A stretch of 64,000 bases of DNA from Aradus depressus (taxonomy: Eukaryota; Arthropoda; Insecta; Hemiptera; Aradidae). Below, in pieces: positions 44,641 to 55,233 of this stretch. Both the position numbers and the translations under genes were made by a program. The notes beneath the pieces are model-generated. The model saw only the letters and a list, made by a program, of their open reading frames with translations. It was not told the DNA's origin and searched no databases. Each line of letters opens with the position of its first letter. Positions within the stretch are counted from its first letter, which is position 1. The stretch covers positions 35,605,087-35,669,086 of the forward strand of contig OY759216.1 in the NCBI GenBank assembly GCA_963662175.1. The letters run 5' to 3'.

Positions 44641-45694
44641 CCATGGCCTAGAAATTTGTTTAAATTAAATATGCAAAGCGACTATAAAGCCATTTAGAAA
44701 GATATATGGCTCCATAATCCTTATTAATCCTACAAGGAAGGTTGTGGATCCTTTAAGCCCGGCTAAATCATTTAGCGATCCTGAGGGAGAAGGGAGGAGC
44801 TGGGAGCTGTCACTATTAATGATAGACCCTGTCCCTTCGTTAGAGGCACAGCAAACTCACTGATTTTGAAGGCCCGGGAACCTCCCTTGAATTTAAAGCC
44901 CCAGAGACCTCTCTTGAATTTGAAACCCGGAACATATACTGATGAACTCTTGTTTTTGATGGTCAGATTTCTTGATAATTTTGATTTTCCCTTAGGTACA
45001 TCAACAATACTCTTTGAATTAGCAGGTTCACCCAGTGTTGCCCAGGAATAACAGTATTGGTCTTCCAAGTCAGGGGGCCACATACATATATAATATCCTC
45101 TCTTAAGGTAGTTGTCAGACACTTTAACCATCAACCATGGAGCACCCTATCAGGATAGCGCGCAAGACTTATAAGCCCCCCCCCCCCCCCCCCCCCACCT
45201 CCTTCTTTTTTTAACAGCCTGATAAGAATGCTCCATTAAAATGTTAATGAAAGTCTATGAGTAATACTATGAGTCCAATTGATGTTGGAAGTGATCCAAT
45301 AACAATTCAGCTTTGTTAATATGTAATCGAAAACGGGATATTTTAAGATAATTGGTGGGATAAAATGGGATATTTTGCTGTTGGTGGTGGGATTTTCAGT
45401 TTTTGGACCTGGAATCATTGGGTAAAGGTCCCATTTCTAGACCTAGGTTTAAAAGAGTTTTCAAAATGATTCCTTAAGGAACGCCGCATCTCTCCTCCCC
45501 TCTCTACAGCTCCCTGGGGCCACCTGTCACCCCTAACAACTTGAACCACTCTGCTGGTGGCTAATCTGATTTATCCCAACGGGGGCGTCTCATCTCGCTA
45601 TCTCTCAAATGTTGAGTTATCATTCTCTCATTAATAAGTATTTATATTGGTTAATTAAATCAAAAAGAATGAACCCTGAAAAGTGGTTACTTTC
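44641..45694. other. Unassigned; 21-bp C-run
   Basis: No gene recognised. A run of 21 C lies at 45176-45196. Around 44866-44935 three short related words ('tttgaaggcccgggaacctc', 'tttaaagccccagagacctc', 'tttgaaacccgg') form a small 30-35 bp imperfect tandem repeat. Confidence 0.5.
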
Positions 45695-46010
45695 TTTGAG
45701 TATTTTTGCAATAGTTTCGTCAATACATTCATTACTTCGGCAGTTATTAGGTTATCAAACCTCCCTCCTAATCCTCCTTTTCCCTTCGTCTAATTTTCCG
45801 AAAAATCAATAGGTGTCGTCCTTATCGGGTTCTGGTTCACATATATAAAACTTCGTGTCGATATATTCTTTCTACAGGGAGCGATCGTGTTCACACGCGC
45901 ACAGACCAGGAATATTTGTTTTCATTTCTGGATTGAACGAGCCCTTGGAAAACATGATCATTGATTTTCTGACTGATAACGTTACTTCGTATAGCTGGGG
46001 AAGTAAAAAC
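45695..46010 (-). repeat. Family A copy
   Basis: Two antisense monomers ('gtcaatacattcattacttc' and 'cttcgtgtcgatatattctt'), 'ggaaaacatga', and the terminus 'cttcgtatagctggggaagt'. Confidence 0.72.
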
Positions 46011-46445
46011 AATAAAATACTTAATAAAAAAATGTATCTATTTATTCAATTGTTGGGGAGGGGGAGGATGGGGATAATTAAAGCTAAAGAGAAGGATGTG
46101 CTATTTGTTTGGTTGTGGTTGACATTGTGTTGTGTTTAATTGTGTTGACACTCTTGTTTTGTGTACTGTGTCAGACAACACAACACAACAGTGACATGGT
46201 CCATTCATTTATCTGGTCTCTCTCATCTTTGTCCACTCATTTTACGTTCAATCCCCTCAATACTATCCTCATCTAACAACAACCAACCGTACTTACCTGA
46301 GCAGTATGCCCAGTTCCGGTAGCACCCTCCATTGGAAAATCGGGACAATGACAAGTGGAACTGAATCATATTTATTATATATCTTATGATGGCCAATATG
46401 CATGGAACCACGCAACTCGGCCAAGAAATGAAAAAAAATATATAT
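46011..46445. other. Unassigned DNA
   Basis: No gene recognised. Confidence 0.4.
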
Positions 46446-46625
46446 AGGTTAGGTTAGGTTTTATGACTCATGCCCGGGCTTTAACAACGAGGTCATATCG
46501 CCCTACTACCAGAGCGCTCTTTCGTCACTCTGGTGGACATGAGCCCGACTCTACTGTGGGAGTCCTAAATTTTGCCTACCCTAAATTTTTATTCATCTAG
46601 GGGTCTTTAACGAGTACCTGACATA
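46446..46625 (-). repeat. SINE-1 copy, 5'-truncated, TTAGG-type tail, AT-rich TSD
   Basis: Plus-strand order: aggttaggttaggtt (46446-46460, three TTAGG units), tail 'ttatgactcatgcccggg', body up to 'gtacctgacat'. An aaaatatatata duplication flanks it (about 46435-46446 and from 46625), though low complexity makes its exact length uncertain. The head is missing by 5' truncation. Confidence 0.85.
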
Positions 46626-46689
46626 AAATATATATATATATATAAATTCCTTATATTAATTCATTATAGTTTGTTTACATCAAATGTGC

Positions 46690-47330
46690 CTTTTTCGGTC
46701 ACTTCTAATAGAGATAGATAGAAGGCTGAAACTTGGTACTTATGCCTCATTCCGGCGACAATGTACCGTCTATCCATGTTGCAGGTCATTTATCATGACG
46801 TTTGCTTGATTTTTTGCAAAAACGGTTGCTTCTAGGAAAAAAAATCGTCTATTACAAAAAATGTTTCTTATGAATTATGTCGTATTGGTACTATCTCAAA
46901 TCTGAGGGCACATACGCATAGGAAATGGAACATTTGTGGCAAAGAGTAATTTTTCGATAGAATTAATCGTTTTTGCGTAAATAGAGCCAATAAAAAAATA
47001 GCTTTCAAAACGACATATTAGGATGTATCTCGCAAACTAAGTCGACTTTTGAAAAATAATATTTCATACAAAATGTGTCTTTCAGTTTTCTCTACAACAT
47101 TAATTTGTCGAGATACTTGATTAAGCCATAAATATAACAGGTATCTTGTGAAATGGACTGAAGTGTTCTTAATTTTCGTCAGAATTCGGCCAAAACCTAA
47201 TCAGATACAAATTAGCACATGTGATAAATTCATTTCGCATTTCAAGTTCATTGCTAGTTTTTTGAGTTAGAGCATACACAAATATAAGGTTTTCCGCATA
47301 ATTATAAACTTCAATATACTAAAGGTAAAG
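46690..47330 (-). repeat. Family B copy
   Basis: Antisense Family B: 'tttttgcaaaaacggttgct', 'tagaattaatcgtttttgcg', 'tgtctttcagttttctctac', 'ttcggccaaaacctaatcag', 'tttcgcatttcaagttca'. Confidence 0.68.
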
Positions 47331-48074
47331 TAGAAATAAATACTAGAAAATAAATTATTACGAAAATATTAATATTAATAAATATTTACAATTCTTCCAG
47401 AAGTATTTTTTCACGACATTTTTGCGTCCCTTGTTCAGGCTTCAATGTGCGAAATATATGAGTACGCAAAGATAAGTTTAGGATTAAGTGTGTCTCCGGC
47501 GCTGCAATCTCATAAGCAGCTATGGGTTGTGTACCGAACGAGGATTATAAAACATAACAGGCCACTCACTCTTTTATGAGATGAGATTGAAAATATTCTT
47601 CCATATTTTCTTTTATGAGATTAAGTAGAGAAAGACTCAAGACTTCAACTTGAGAAGCCCCGCTCGATATTTCTGTCTCATAAAACTAGATGAGAGGTTG
47701 GATATATTTAAGTTTAATGTGAAACTTTTTATGACCTTCAAGTGCCGTATCATCTCCAGTGGCGATAAGACCCCTTTATCTGGACTTGCTTCCGGCTCTC
47801 TGGCATCACGTTATCAATAACACACCATAAAAGTACACTTCTCTCTAGACTCAAGGATTCAACCAATATTCTATCACTGGATTCTCCCACACAACTAGAT
47901 TTTACAGCTTTGGGTTTGATTGTTATTGCGAAGCCATATAAGCCCAGAAAATTCAGGATTTTTCGAGCTCATATTTCTGCATGAGTTACAGTCATTTGGA
48001 AGGGGATCACATAACTCCAAGTATAGCTTGAGAATTTATATGTTACCCCGCCTACTGAGTTTTTTTTTTTTACT
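47331..48074. other. Unassigned DNA
   Basis: No gene recognised. Confidence 0.4.
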
Positions 48075-48790
48075 TTCTTATACCTTTCGTACTAGATAGA
48101 AAGTATTGTAATCGTGCGAAAATCCGAGGACAAATTTCACTTTTCGTGCTCTCCTGAATAAGTTTTGACCATTTTCGCGATGATGTGTCTCTGTGTATGT
48201 GAGCGTTGTTGAAACAATTGTAGCTATGAATTTTAAATTAAGATGCTACAAGTGCTAAATTAGATCAGATTTTGGACGAAATCGAAAATTAAGACCATTT
48301 CACTTCGTACAGTACATTTTACAAAATACCCCTTAGAATTACGCTCTAATCAAATTTCACTTCAAATAAAAGTCGAAGAAAAAATGGAAAAGGATATTGC
48401 AAATGAAATATGTTTTTTCGACGGTCGCTCGGTTTGCGAGATACATGCCGATCGTTTTGAAAACAAATTCTTTAGACGTTTGATTTACGCAGAAACGATT
48501 AGTCCTATAGAAAATTGGTTTTTACCAAAAACATTAGATATTAAAAAATGACATGCCCTCAGATTAGAGAAATGACCAATACTGACTAAGTTATAGCACC
48601 CCAAAAACAACAATTAAATTTCCGTAATCAAAGTAATGTTGAAATTCGCAACGAATTTTAAAAATCTTATTATTAAAAAATATAAAAATAAAGAAACAGT
48701 AAAATATATGTGATGTGGCCATAACAGGACTTCTTTATACCAATCACTTTTGTACATATACCTCTTCCTCCTCACGTTCTAAGATGAAAC
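48075..48790 (+). repeat. Family B copy, both ends visible
   Basis: Runs from 'cttatacctttcgtactaga' and 'gtaatcgtgcgaaaatccga' through 'gatttacgcagaaacgatta' to 'gtgatgtggccataacagga' and 'accaatcac'. About 700 bp; the best plus-strand representative of the family. Confidence 0.75.
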
Positions 48791-48904
48791 AAAGAAAACC
48801 GTTGACGCCAGTACATTACTTTTGTTTGTGTTGGCGCCTAGCAACGCCGAGAAGCAGCGGGTTTCGTGCATGATTACGGTTTATGGTAGCCAAGAAGTAG
48901 CGTG

Positions 48905-49095
48905 CTTCGAATGAGACGTTAAGTGATAGTCCCGAGTCTGTACGAAGGAACTCGTTAAAGACCTACACTAGGTAGGGAAAATTTAGTATTCCCATTGTAA
49001 TGTCTCATGTCCACCAGAGCGACGAAAGAGCGCTCTGGTGGTAGGCGAAAAGACTTCATACTGAAAGCCCGAGCATGATTCATAATAACTAATTA
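48905..49095 (+). repeat. SINE-1 copy, 5'-truncated
   Basis: From 'cttcgaatgagacgttaagt' through 'agagcgctctggtggtaggc' to 'gcatgattcataataacta'. Confidence 0.82.
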
Positions 49096-50529
49096 TATTA
49101 TCTACATCTTTGTTCGCATTCACGTTGACAGCCGAGTATTCATTGTACAGCCTTACTATTTTATATATTCGAAAGAGAAAAGGGCACTCTCTAACGTAAT
49201 GTGTGCACAATATTCCATTCATTTCTCTATATAATGATGTTACTCCAATGTTGGCTACATAATAAGATAATGGACATATAACCCCTCACTTCTTTATATT
49301 TATTTAATATATTTGTTTCACAATTTAATAGGCAATTTTCGAGTGTGAGCAAACATGAACGAAGTAGTAGAATAACAAAAACACATGAGTCATCTGGTCA
49401 GCACCACCGCCTCTTTAAGAGTTCTCTTTAGAAAGGTCACGCAGCCAACGACGATTCAGAATCGTGAACTTTTTGTGTAAATTTGTGAATGTGTGACTTC
49501 GTGTAAGAATGGCATGTCGAGATCGGGTTGGATGCATATTCTAAGTTATTTAGATTCCTAAATATCGAATGTCTTCGTTATATAGAAATATATTTTCTCA
49601 TTTTACATATTGCATAAAGATTGCAAATAAAATTTATAGCAGATAAGTAATTTTAAACTTCTGGCTATAAAGATGCGCTTAGAGGAATTCATAATTTCAG
49701 GATTAGTTGTGAAGCCTTGTAAGTTCATAGCTGTAAATAAGTCAGTTAGTTAGAATGTTATATATACACATGTCTTCCCTATAATACAAAATGTATTATA
49801 ATACAAGATGCCTTCACTTCGGATGTATTCGGTTATGTTCGGTTCCACTATCCACATTGCTTCCATCGGGTATAAAACTAACCGCTTCCATTTAGATTCG
49901 GATCATCCAAATGTGTCACCTACATTACCCCAACCTAATTCCAAAAAATTCAAATGGAGCACTTATTGTGTAACCTTTCGGGAGGTTATATATGCCAGGT
50001 TAACTTTCCTTTCGGCCTATATTGTCGTCATATGAATCATAATTAAGAAATGGGACAGAGGTTCCATTGAATAACCTTCCAGTCAGGTTACCTTACCACA
50101 GCACTAGATGAATATGTCAAAAGGGGATTGTCAGACAGTTAATCACTGTCTCAGTCGCTCATTGAAATCTCACACCCATTAGTGGTAGTAGGAATGGTTT
50201 AGTTTTTTTCATCTCGCGAAAAATCTCCAAAAAAACACCAACGAAAAAATTGTGAAATACCAATACCGAACCAGGGTTATCAAATCAACTATATCTAAAA
50301 ACAAATATGTTATCAAACGAAAGGTGTAGGCGACCACAGTATGAATCTGAATTTAGTGTTCAAAATTACAAAAATTGGCGGCCACCAAGTGCGAAAGAAT
50401 GTCTTCAGAAGTCGTAAATCGCATACTGATTAAAATAGTTCAAAATTCGTATATAACTGTAGTTTACTCAAAATTTCACTAATCTTCTAAAATTATAAAT
50501 AGTGCATGTATGCAAAGGATTGATGACAT
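49096..50529. other. Unassigned DNA next to the LINE
   Basis: No gene recognised. An 11-base word duplication, 'tgtattataat' type, near 49787-49805. Confidence 0.45.
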
Positions 50530-50541
50530 CCACCTGAATCT

Positions 50542-50570
50542 TTTTTTTTTTTTTTTTTTGGCTTTTATTC
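50542..50570 (-). terminator. LINE polyadenylation signal and poly-A tail
   Basis: On the minus strand AATAAA (complement of 50564-50569) is followed four bases later by an A-run of about 18-19 ending at the target duplication. This marks the 3' end of the transposed RNA. Confidence 0.88.
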
Positions 50571-50880
50571 ATAAAGATGCAACTGTTGCTAGGGGGCAAC
50601 AACCAGCATCTATGTTGGTAGGTATGGAGACGTTGGCGTGAATGGCATGTGAGAGGAAGGCCACCCAGTGGTAGGTCCTCGGGACGAAAATTTATATTAA
50701 TTATAAGGACAAGGGAAAAATAAAAAAATAAATAAATAATAATAATTTAAAAAAAAAATAAATAAATAAAAAGGAAGTGAAAGACAACTTTGATGGAATG
50801 GGTGAGAGAGATGGTAAAACTGAAGGAAAATAATGTAAAAGAATAAAAAAAAAAATAAAAATATTAAGAACGAATAGGAA

Positions 50881-53589
50881 TTAAGGTGGCAGTAAGTCGC
50901 GGTTCCACCTCCTCTTCAACCTTCGTGGGGGGTTTTGTGGTAAGTGTTGTGAAGATAAAGTACGTATTTCTGGATTTGTATGTGTGTAAAGTTTTCTAAA
51001 AAAACGTATGTAAATAGTTTGTATTGTGTCGGGTACTGTGTGTATCATAAGATCGTTATGAAGTGTTCTGTTGTTTATGTATGGGGGGCATTGTGTTATC
51101 AGTCTGAGGGTTTTTGACTGAAATGCCTGAATTCGTTTGATGTTGGATGGTTTTGCTGAACCGTATATCTGTGATCCGTATGTCCATAATGGTCTAAGTA
51201 AGTAAGTATAACAGTTCCGTTTTTGTGTCATGTCTAATTTTGATCGTCTATTTAGAAGTCCGTAGAGTATTTTGAGTCGACGGTTCAGCGTGTTTCGTGT
51301 GAGACGTGTGTGAGGATTCCATGTCAGTCTTCGATCCAATGTCAGTCCTAGGTATCGTACAGTATTAGTTTGAGGGAGGGGCTTGTCGTAGATGAAAACG
51401 GGGGGGCATGTTTCTCGTCGAAGTGTAAATGTGATGTGCTGTGATTTTTCTGTATTTAGTTTGATTTTCCATGTGTTGCACCAGTTTTCAATTTGTGTGA
51501 GATGGTGTTGTAGTGTAAATGAGGCGTGTATGTGAAGGTCAGCAGCAGCTAAGATGGCGGTGTCATCGGCGTATGTAGCTGTCATTGTGTGGATGGAGGT
51601 GGGCATGTCAGATGTGTATATTGTATATAATAAAGGAGCTAAGACAGAACCCTGCGGTACACCCGCCAATATGGGTCTTATTGAGGAGATAGCAGAGCCC
51701 TGACGGACGGCGAAGTATCTGTTTGTTAGATATGAATGAATGATTAAATAATATGTGTGAGGAAGCAACGGTCTCAATTTATAAAGAAGTCCCGCGTGCC
51801 AAACTCGGTCAAAAGCCTGACTTACATCAAGAAACGCCCCCGTTGCATAAAACTTTCTTTCTAGGGCAGACGCCACGTAATCCACAACCCTGTGTAACTG
51901 GTGTATTGTGGAGTGTTCTGAGCGGAAGCCAAACTGATGATGAGGAAGTGTTTGCTGACTGGAAAGAATAGTTATGAGCCTTTTGTATAGTAATTTTTCG
52001 AAGAGTTTAGAACATAGTGGAAGAAGACTGATAGGTCGGTAGGAGGAAGGAGAGTGTTCTGGCTTCTTTGATTTTAGTATCATAAGAATGTGTGAGAGTT
52101 TCCATTGAATTGGAAAGCGTGTTGTGCGTAGTATGCAGTTAAACAGGGTTGTCAGGAACACGACAGCTTTCCGAGGTAATTCCTTGAGAACTTCAGCCGT
52201 AATGAGGTCATACCCTGGGGACTTCTTTTTGGGGAGGTGTTGAATTTCAAATGCGACTTCAGAAGGTGTGAATGATTTGGGAGGGAGTGAAAGGGGTAAT
52301 GGGATATGTAGTGTTTGTGAGACATGTGTTTCATGTGTTAAATCATGCATGTCTGGATGAGGTGTGAAGGTTTGTGTGAGATGGGAGGCGAAGCGCTCTG
52401 CTTTCTCCTCGTCTGTTATGGCCCATGAGTCATTGTCATATCGCAGAGGTACTGACGTTGCTGGTTGACGCAGCACCCGACGAGTTTTTCGCCAGAGACT
52501 GCCACTTTCAGCATTCAAGTTGGAGAAGTAAGTATCAAATTTAGCTTTTCGAAATAGTTTAATTTCCGTCTTCAGTTTGTTATTCAGTCGATTGTATATC
52601 TGTTTGTCAGTCGGTAGTCTGGAGGATTGCCATATCTGCCGTGCTCTCCGCTTCTCCCTGATCAATCTGCGAATGTACTCTGGGTAAGCCGGTAGATCTT
52701 GCCTGGAAGCCAGCTTTGAGGGAAATGATGAAGACCATGCGGCTTCCTGAACACTACATGTGTAGAACTCCACTGCCTGCTCTAGCTCCTCCTCTGTCTT
52801 TAGGGAATATGGTACAGAGAGCTTAGCGTTTAAGGTTTCCCTGAATAACTCCCAGTCCATCAGTCCTGGAGTTAGCGTCGGTTTACTCTCCTTTTGAGAC
52901 GGCTCCGCCCAGACGTTTAAAAACACCGGTGAATGATCCGAAGAGAGGTCGGTCGTGGTGCTCACAGATGATGGCATACCTCTTAAACCTTTGTGTACAA
53001 AAAAGTCAAGTAGGTCTGGTAATTTGCGTCTTGAAGTTGGCCAGTATGTTGGTGTACTCGGTGAAGTGGTTTGTAAGTTGTCATTGTTGATTGTAGTATT
53101 GAGACTCCTTCCCCTCGGTGTACAGAGCCGCGAGCCCCATTGCTGGTGTTTAGCATTGTAGTCTCCACCGGCAATGAAACAGGGTCCCCATTTCCGGAAA
53201 AATGCTGAAAATGTAGCAGGAGCTATGGCGAACCTCGGAGGGCAATAAACGGCAACAAGGTTAATCTTTTTGTGTCGTGTATGTAGAGTGATAGCTGCTG
53301 CCTGGATGTGAGGTGTGGTTACGTTCGGAAGTGGGTAGTGTGTGAGTGAGGACTTTATGACAACAGCTGCCCCGCCGTGACTAGTGTCGTCAGGATGATC
53401 AGCTCGATGTATAGTATAGTTCCGGAAAGACAATTTTGATTTGGACGTCAGGTGGGTTTCAGAGATTAGGGCAACGTCAATCCGTCTGTCATGTAGAAGT
53501 ATGTCCAGTTCGTTTTTATGTTGTATAAGTCCGTTCGCATTCCACAGAAGAACTGACAAGGAACCAATGGTGAGTGAATTAGTGTGCAT
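50881..53589 (-). CDS. LINE ORF2: endonuclease and reverse transcriptase
   Basis: A 902-residue polyprotein that nicks target DNA and copies the element RNA onto it (target-primed reverse transcription). The N-terminal apurinic-type endonuclease (about 10-225) shows WNANGL (16-21), SETHL with E44, GGDYNAKH with D143 and N145, PDLLDFF with D192, and SSDHSPV with D218/H219, all expected active-site positions. The reverse transcriptase (about 440-720) shows SPGYD (457-461), SYRPISLLP, FLDVSQAFD with catalytic D588, GVPQGS, and YADD at 673-676. After that come VRYLGLTLDRRLTW and LLRPLWTYGSQIYGSAK. There is no RNase H domain and no C-terminal CCHC knuckle, in line with the Jockey clade; family length is typical. 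The ATG at 53589 overlaps the ORF1 stop by 11 nt. No stop or frameshift is seen, so activity is plausible though untested. Confidence 0.95.
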   Translation of the reverse strand: MHTNSLTIGSLSVLLWNANGLIQHKNELDILLHDRRIDVALISETHLTSKSKLSFRNYTIHRADHPDDTSHGGAAVVIKSSLTHYPLPNVTTPHIQAAAITLHTRHKKINLVAVYCPPRFAIAPATFSAFFRKWGPCFIAGGDYNAKHQQWGSRLCTPRGRSLNTTINNDNLQTTSPSTPTYWPTSRRKLPDLLDFFVHKGLRGMPSSVSTTTDLSSDHSPVFLNVWAEPSQKESKPTLTPGLMDWELFRETLNAKLSVPYSLKTEEELEQAVEFYTCSVQEAAWSSSFPSKLASRQDLPAYPEYIRRLIREKRRARQIWQSSRLPTDKQIYNRLNNKLKTEIKLFRKAKFDTYFSNLNAESGSLWRKTRRVLRQPATSVPLRYDNDSWAITDEEKAERFASHLTQTFTPHPDMHDLTHETHVSQTLHIPLPLSLPPKSFTPSEVAFEIQHLPKKKSPGYDLITAEVLKELPRKAVVFLTTLFNCILRTTRFPIQWKLSHILMILKSKKPEHSPSSYRPISLLPLCSKLFEKLLYKRLITILSSQQTLPHHQFGFRSEHSTIHQLHRVVDYVASALERKFYATGAFLDVSQAFDRVWHAGLLYKLRPLLPHTYYLIIHSYLTNRYFAVRQGSAISSIRPILAGVPQGSVLAPLLYTIYTSDMPTSIHTMTATYADDTAILAAADLHIHASFTLQHHLTQIENWCNTWKIKLNTEKSQHITFTLRRETCPPVFIYDKPLPQTNTVRYLGLTLDRRLTWNPHTRLTRNTLNRRLKILYGLLNRRSKLDMTQKRNCYTYLLRPLWTYGSQIYGSAKPSNIKRIQAFQSKTLRLITQCPPYINNRTLHNDLMIHTVPDTIQTIYIRFFRKLYTHTNPEIRTLSSQHLPQNPPRRLKRRWNRDLLPP

Positions 53590-54892
53590 ACTGTGTGAAG
53601 AGTTGTGTCATTTGTGATAACTGTGAAAGGAGGGTGACAAGGGGCTGGATGATAGTTTGTAGACTTGATAAAAAGTTATTAAAATGTGGAGGGATACCAT
53701 TATTAGGAGGTGACCACTGGGACCCTTCCTCTCCCATGCCCCCTGACGGGGGATCGGATCTGTCCAGTCCAGAAGTTCTCTGACGTCGAAGGGAATCTGC
53801 GTAGCTGGATTTCCTTTCTGTAGCGGGTGGTGGACGGAAGGCACTGACATGTGGCCGCCCAGTCGCTGCAGGATGAGTCGCCGGAGTTGGTTGAGTCCTT
53901 TGAGGCATGACGGGAAAAGCTGTTGAATTCATCGGCGGCGTAATCCTCTTGTTGTCTACTGGAGGAGAAGAAATTGTCCGTCGATTTCGAAGTTCTTGGT
54001 AGACAATGCACCCCCTGTAGTTGGCAGGGTGAGAGCCCTTGCAGTTGGCACATGTGGCTGCAGTGGTTCTTGGTTTCTGGCATGTACCAGAGACATGGTC
54101 CTGACCACACCGCACGCACTTATGGCGCAGTCTGCAAAATGATTGGGTGTGTCCGTACGACTGACATCTTTTGCACTGGACTATAGACCTTGTTCTATAG
54201 GGTTCCTCTACTGTCACTTTGCAGTACAGTAAAGATTTAATATCAAAGATATTTTCGTTAAATGTCTTCGGTTCTATGTCGATAAAAAATAGTGGGAGGG
54301 GGACATTGATTGGAGCGGAGTCGGGCACACTGGGGTCTTGTTGGAGCCATGATTTCTTGTAGACATTCATGACTCCTTTCACCTGATAACCCTTCTCACT
54401 GAAGGCTGCGATGATCTCCTCCTTGTCGGACGAAGGATGAAGGCCACGAACTACCACCCTCGGCACCTTTTCCGACTTCAGTTGATAAGTGTGATACTCA
54501 ACTTTATGGTTATCGAGAAGATGGATGAATGCCCTATAGTGTTCGGGCTTCGTGGGATATAAGGTAATCCCTCTTGTCGTGGCTTTCAATATGAAGGAAT
54601 CGGGCCCAGAAGTTTTAATTAATTCTTCAATGAAGTGCTTGCAACTGGTCACTTCATCTTTAATGAAAATAGGAGGAGGTTTCTCGAAAGTTTCCTTTAC
54701 TGTCTCCATGTTGTCATCTTTTGTTGCTAATGGAGTGTAAGGGTTACTTACAGGAATGGTGTCTGCAGGACGAGCGATTTTCCTTGGGTCTCTATTTTCT
54801 ATAGCGGACCTCTTTCTGGAAAATGCTTTTTGCCACGGTGTGATTACTGGCACAGCATTGTTGACTTCTTTCTTTTCCTCAATGGTTGCCAT
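53579..54892 (-). CDS. LINE ORF1: Gag-like RNA-binding protein
   Basis: A 437-residue protein starting MATIEEKKEV at 54892. By analogy with Jockey Gag, it would bind the element's RNA and carry it as a ribonucleoprotein to the nucleus and to chromosomal targets. Residues about 140-235 (VVRGLHPSSDKEEIIAAFSE to VTVEEPYRTR) match the region that precedes the knuckles in insect LINE Gags. Three zinc knuckles follow: C240-x2-C243-x4-H248-x4-C253, C259-x2-C262-x3-H266-x4-C271 and C281-x2-C284-x3-H288-x6-C295 (the last ending HPANYRGC). The C-terminal third is proline- and serine-rich. The first ATG of the open frame is chosen; it lies about 330 bases inside the element. The stop overlaps the ORF2 start in ATGCACACTAA, so ORF2 is probably translated by termination-reinitiation or a similar coupling. 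Confidence 0.93.
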   Translation of the reverse strand: MATIEEKKEVNNAVPVITPWQKAFSRKRSAIENRDPRKIARPADTIPVSNPYTPLATKDDNMETVKETFEKPPPIFIKDEVTSCKHFIEELIKTSGPDSFILKATTRGITLYPTKPEHYRAFIHLLDNHKVEYHTYQLKSEKVPRVVVRGLHPSSDKEEIIAAFSEKGYQVKGVMNVYKKSWLQQDPSVPDSAPINVPLPLFFIDIEPKTFNENIFDIKSLLYCKVTVEEPYRTRSIVQCKRCQSYGHTQSFCRLRHKCVRCGQDHVSGTCQKPRTTAATCANCKGSHPANYRGCIVYQELRNRRTISSPPVDNKRITPPMNSTAFPVMPQRTQPTPATHPAATGRPHVSAFRPPPATERKSSYADSLRRQRTSGLDRSDPPSGGMGEEGSQWSPPNNGIPPHFNNFLSSLQTIIQPLVTLLSQLSQMTQLFTQYAH

Positions 54893-55221
54893 TAAATGAA
54901 ATAAAATAAAATAATAATAAAAAAAAAAATAAATAAAATAAATAAAAATCAGCTAGCTTACGATGTTTTGACTTGCATTATGAAAAAGTTCTTAAACAAA
55001 ACAAAACAACTCAAACCAAAAATAAGATAAGATTTTAAACAAATTTAAACAAACAGAATATACTTTTTTAACAAAAATATTGAAGAGCACAAAAAAAATG
55101 ATGTTTACTATATCAATATCACAGCTGTTCTTATTAATACATTTAGAAAACTTATTTTAATGAAAACATTGTAGAGAAATAACCGAAAAATAACATTGGC
55201 ACGAAACCCAACTATAACCTC
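54893..55221 (-). promoter_or_regulatory. LINE 5' untranslated region, probable internal promoter
   Basis: About 330 bases between the 5' target-duplication edge and the ORF1 ATG, with an A/T-rich microsatellite-like stretch just upstream of the ATG (54897-54952). Jockey elements carry an internal RNA polymerase II promoter here; no specific promoter motif was identified, so this role is inferred from position. Confidence 0.5.
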
Positions 55222-55233
55222 CCACCTGAATCT

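Larger units (their letters stand above)
50530..55233 (-). mobile_element. Full-length Jockey-type LINE with 12-bp TSD
   Basis: The element occupies about 50542-55221 (roughly 4.7 kb), minus strand, flanked by perfect ccacctgaatct at 50530-50541 and 55222-55233. Order on the minus strand: 5' untranslated region of about 330 bases (55221-54893), ORF1, overlapping ORF2, 3' untranslated region, AATAAA, poly-A of about 19. Both frames are uninterrupted over 437 and 902 codons, and the target duplication is perfect, so this is a recent insertion of an element that may still be competent. No other near-complete LINE is in the window. Confidence 0.95.

Noticed and set aside
53703..54119. 138-codon minus-strand frame overlapping ORF1
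   Set aside because: Alternate-frame shadow of the intact Gag ORF.
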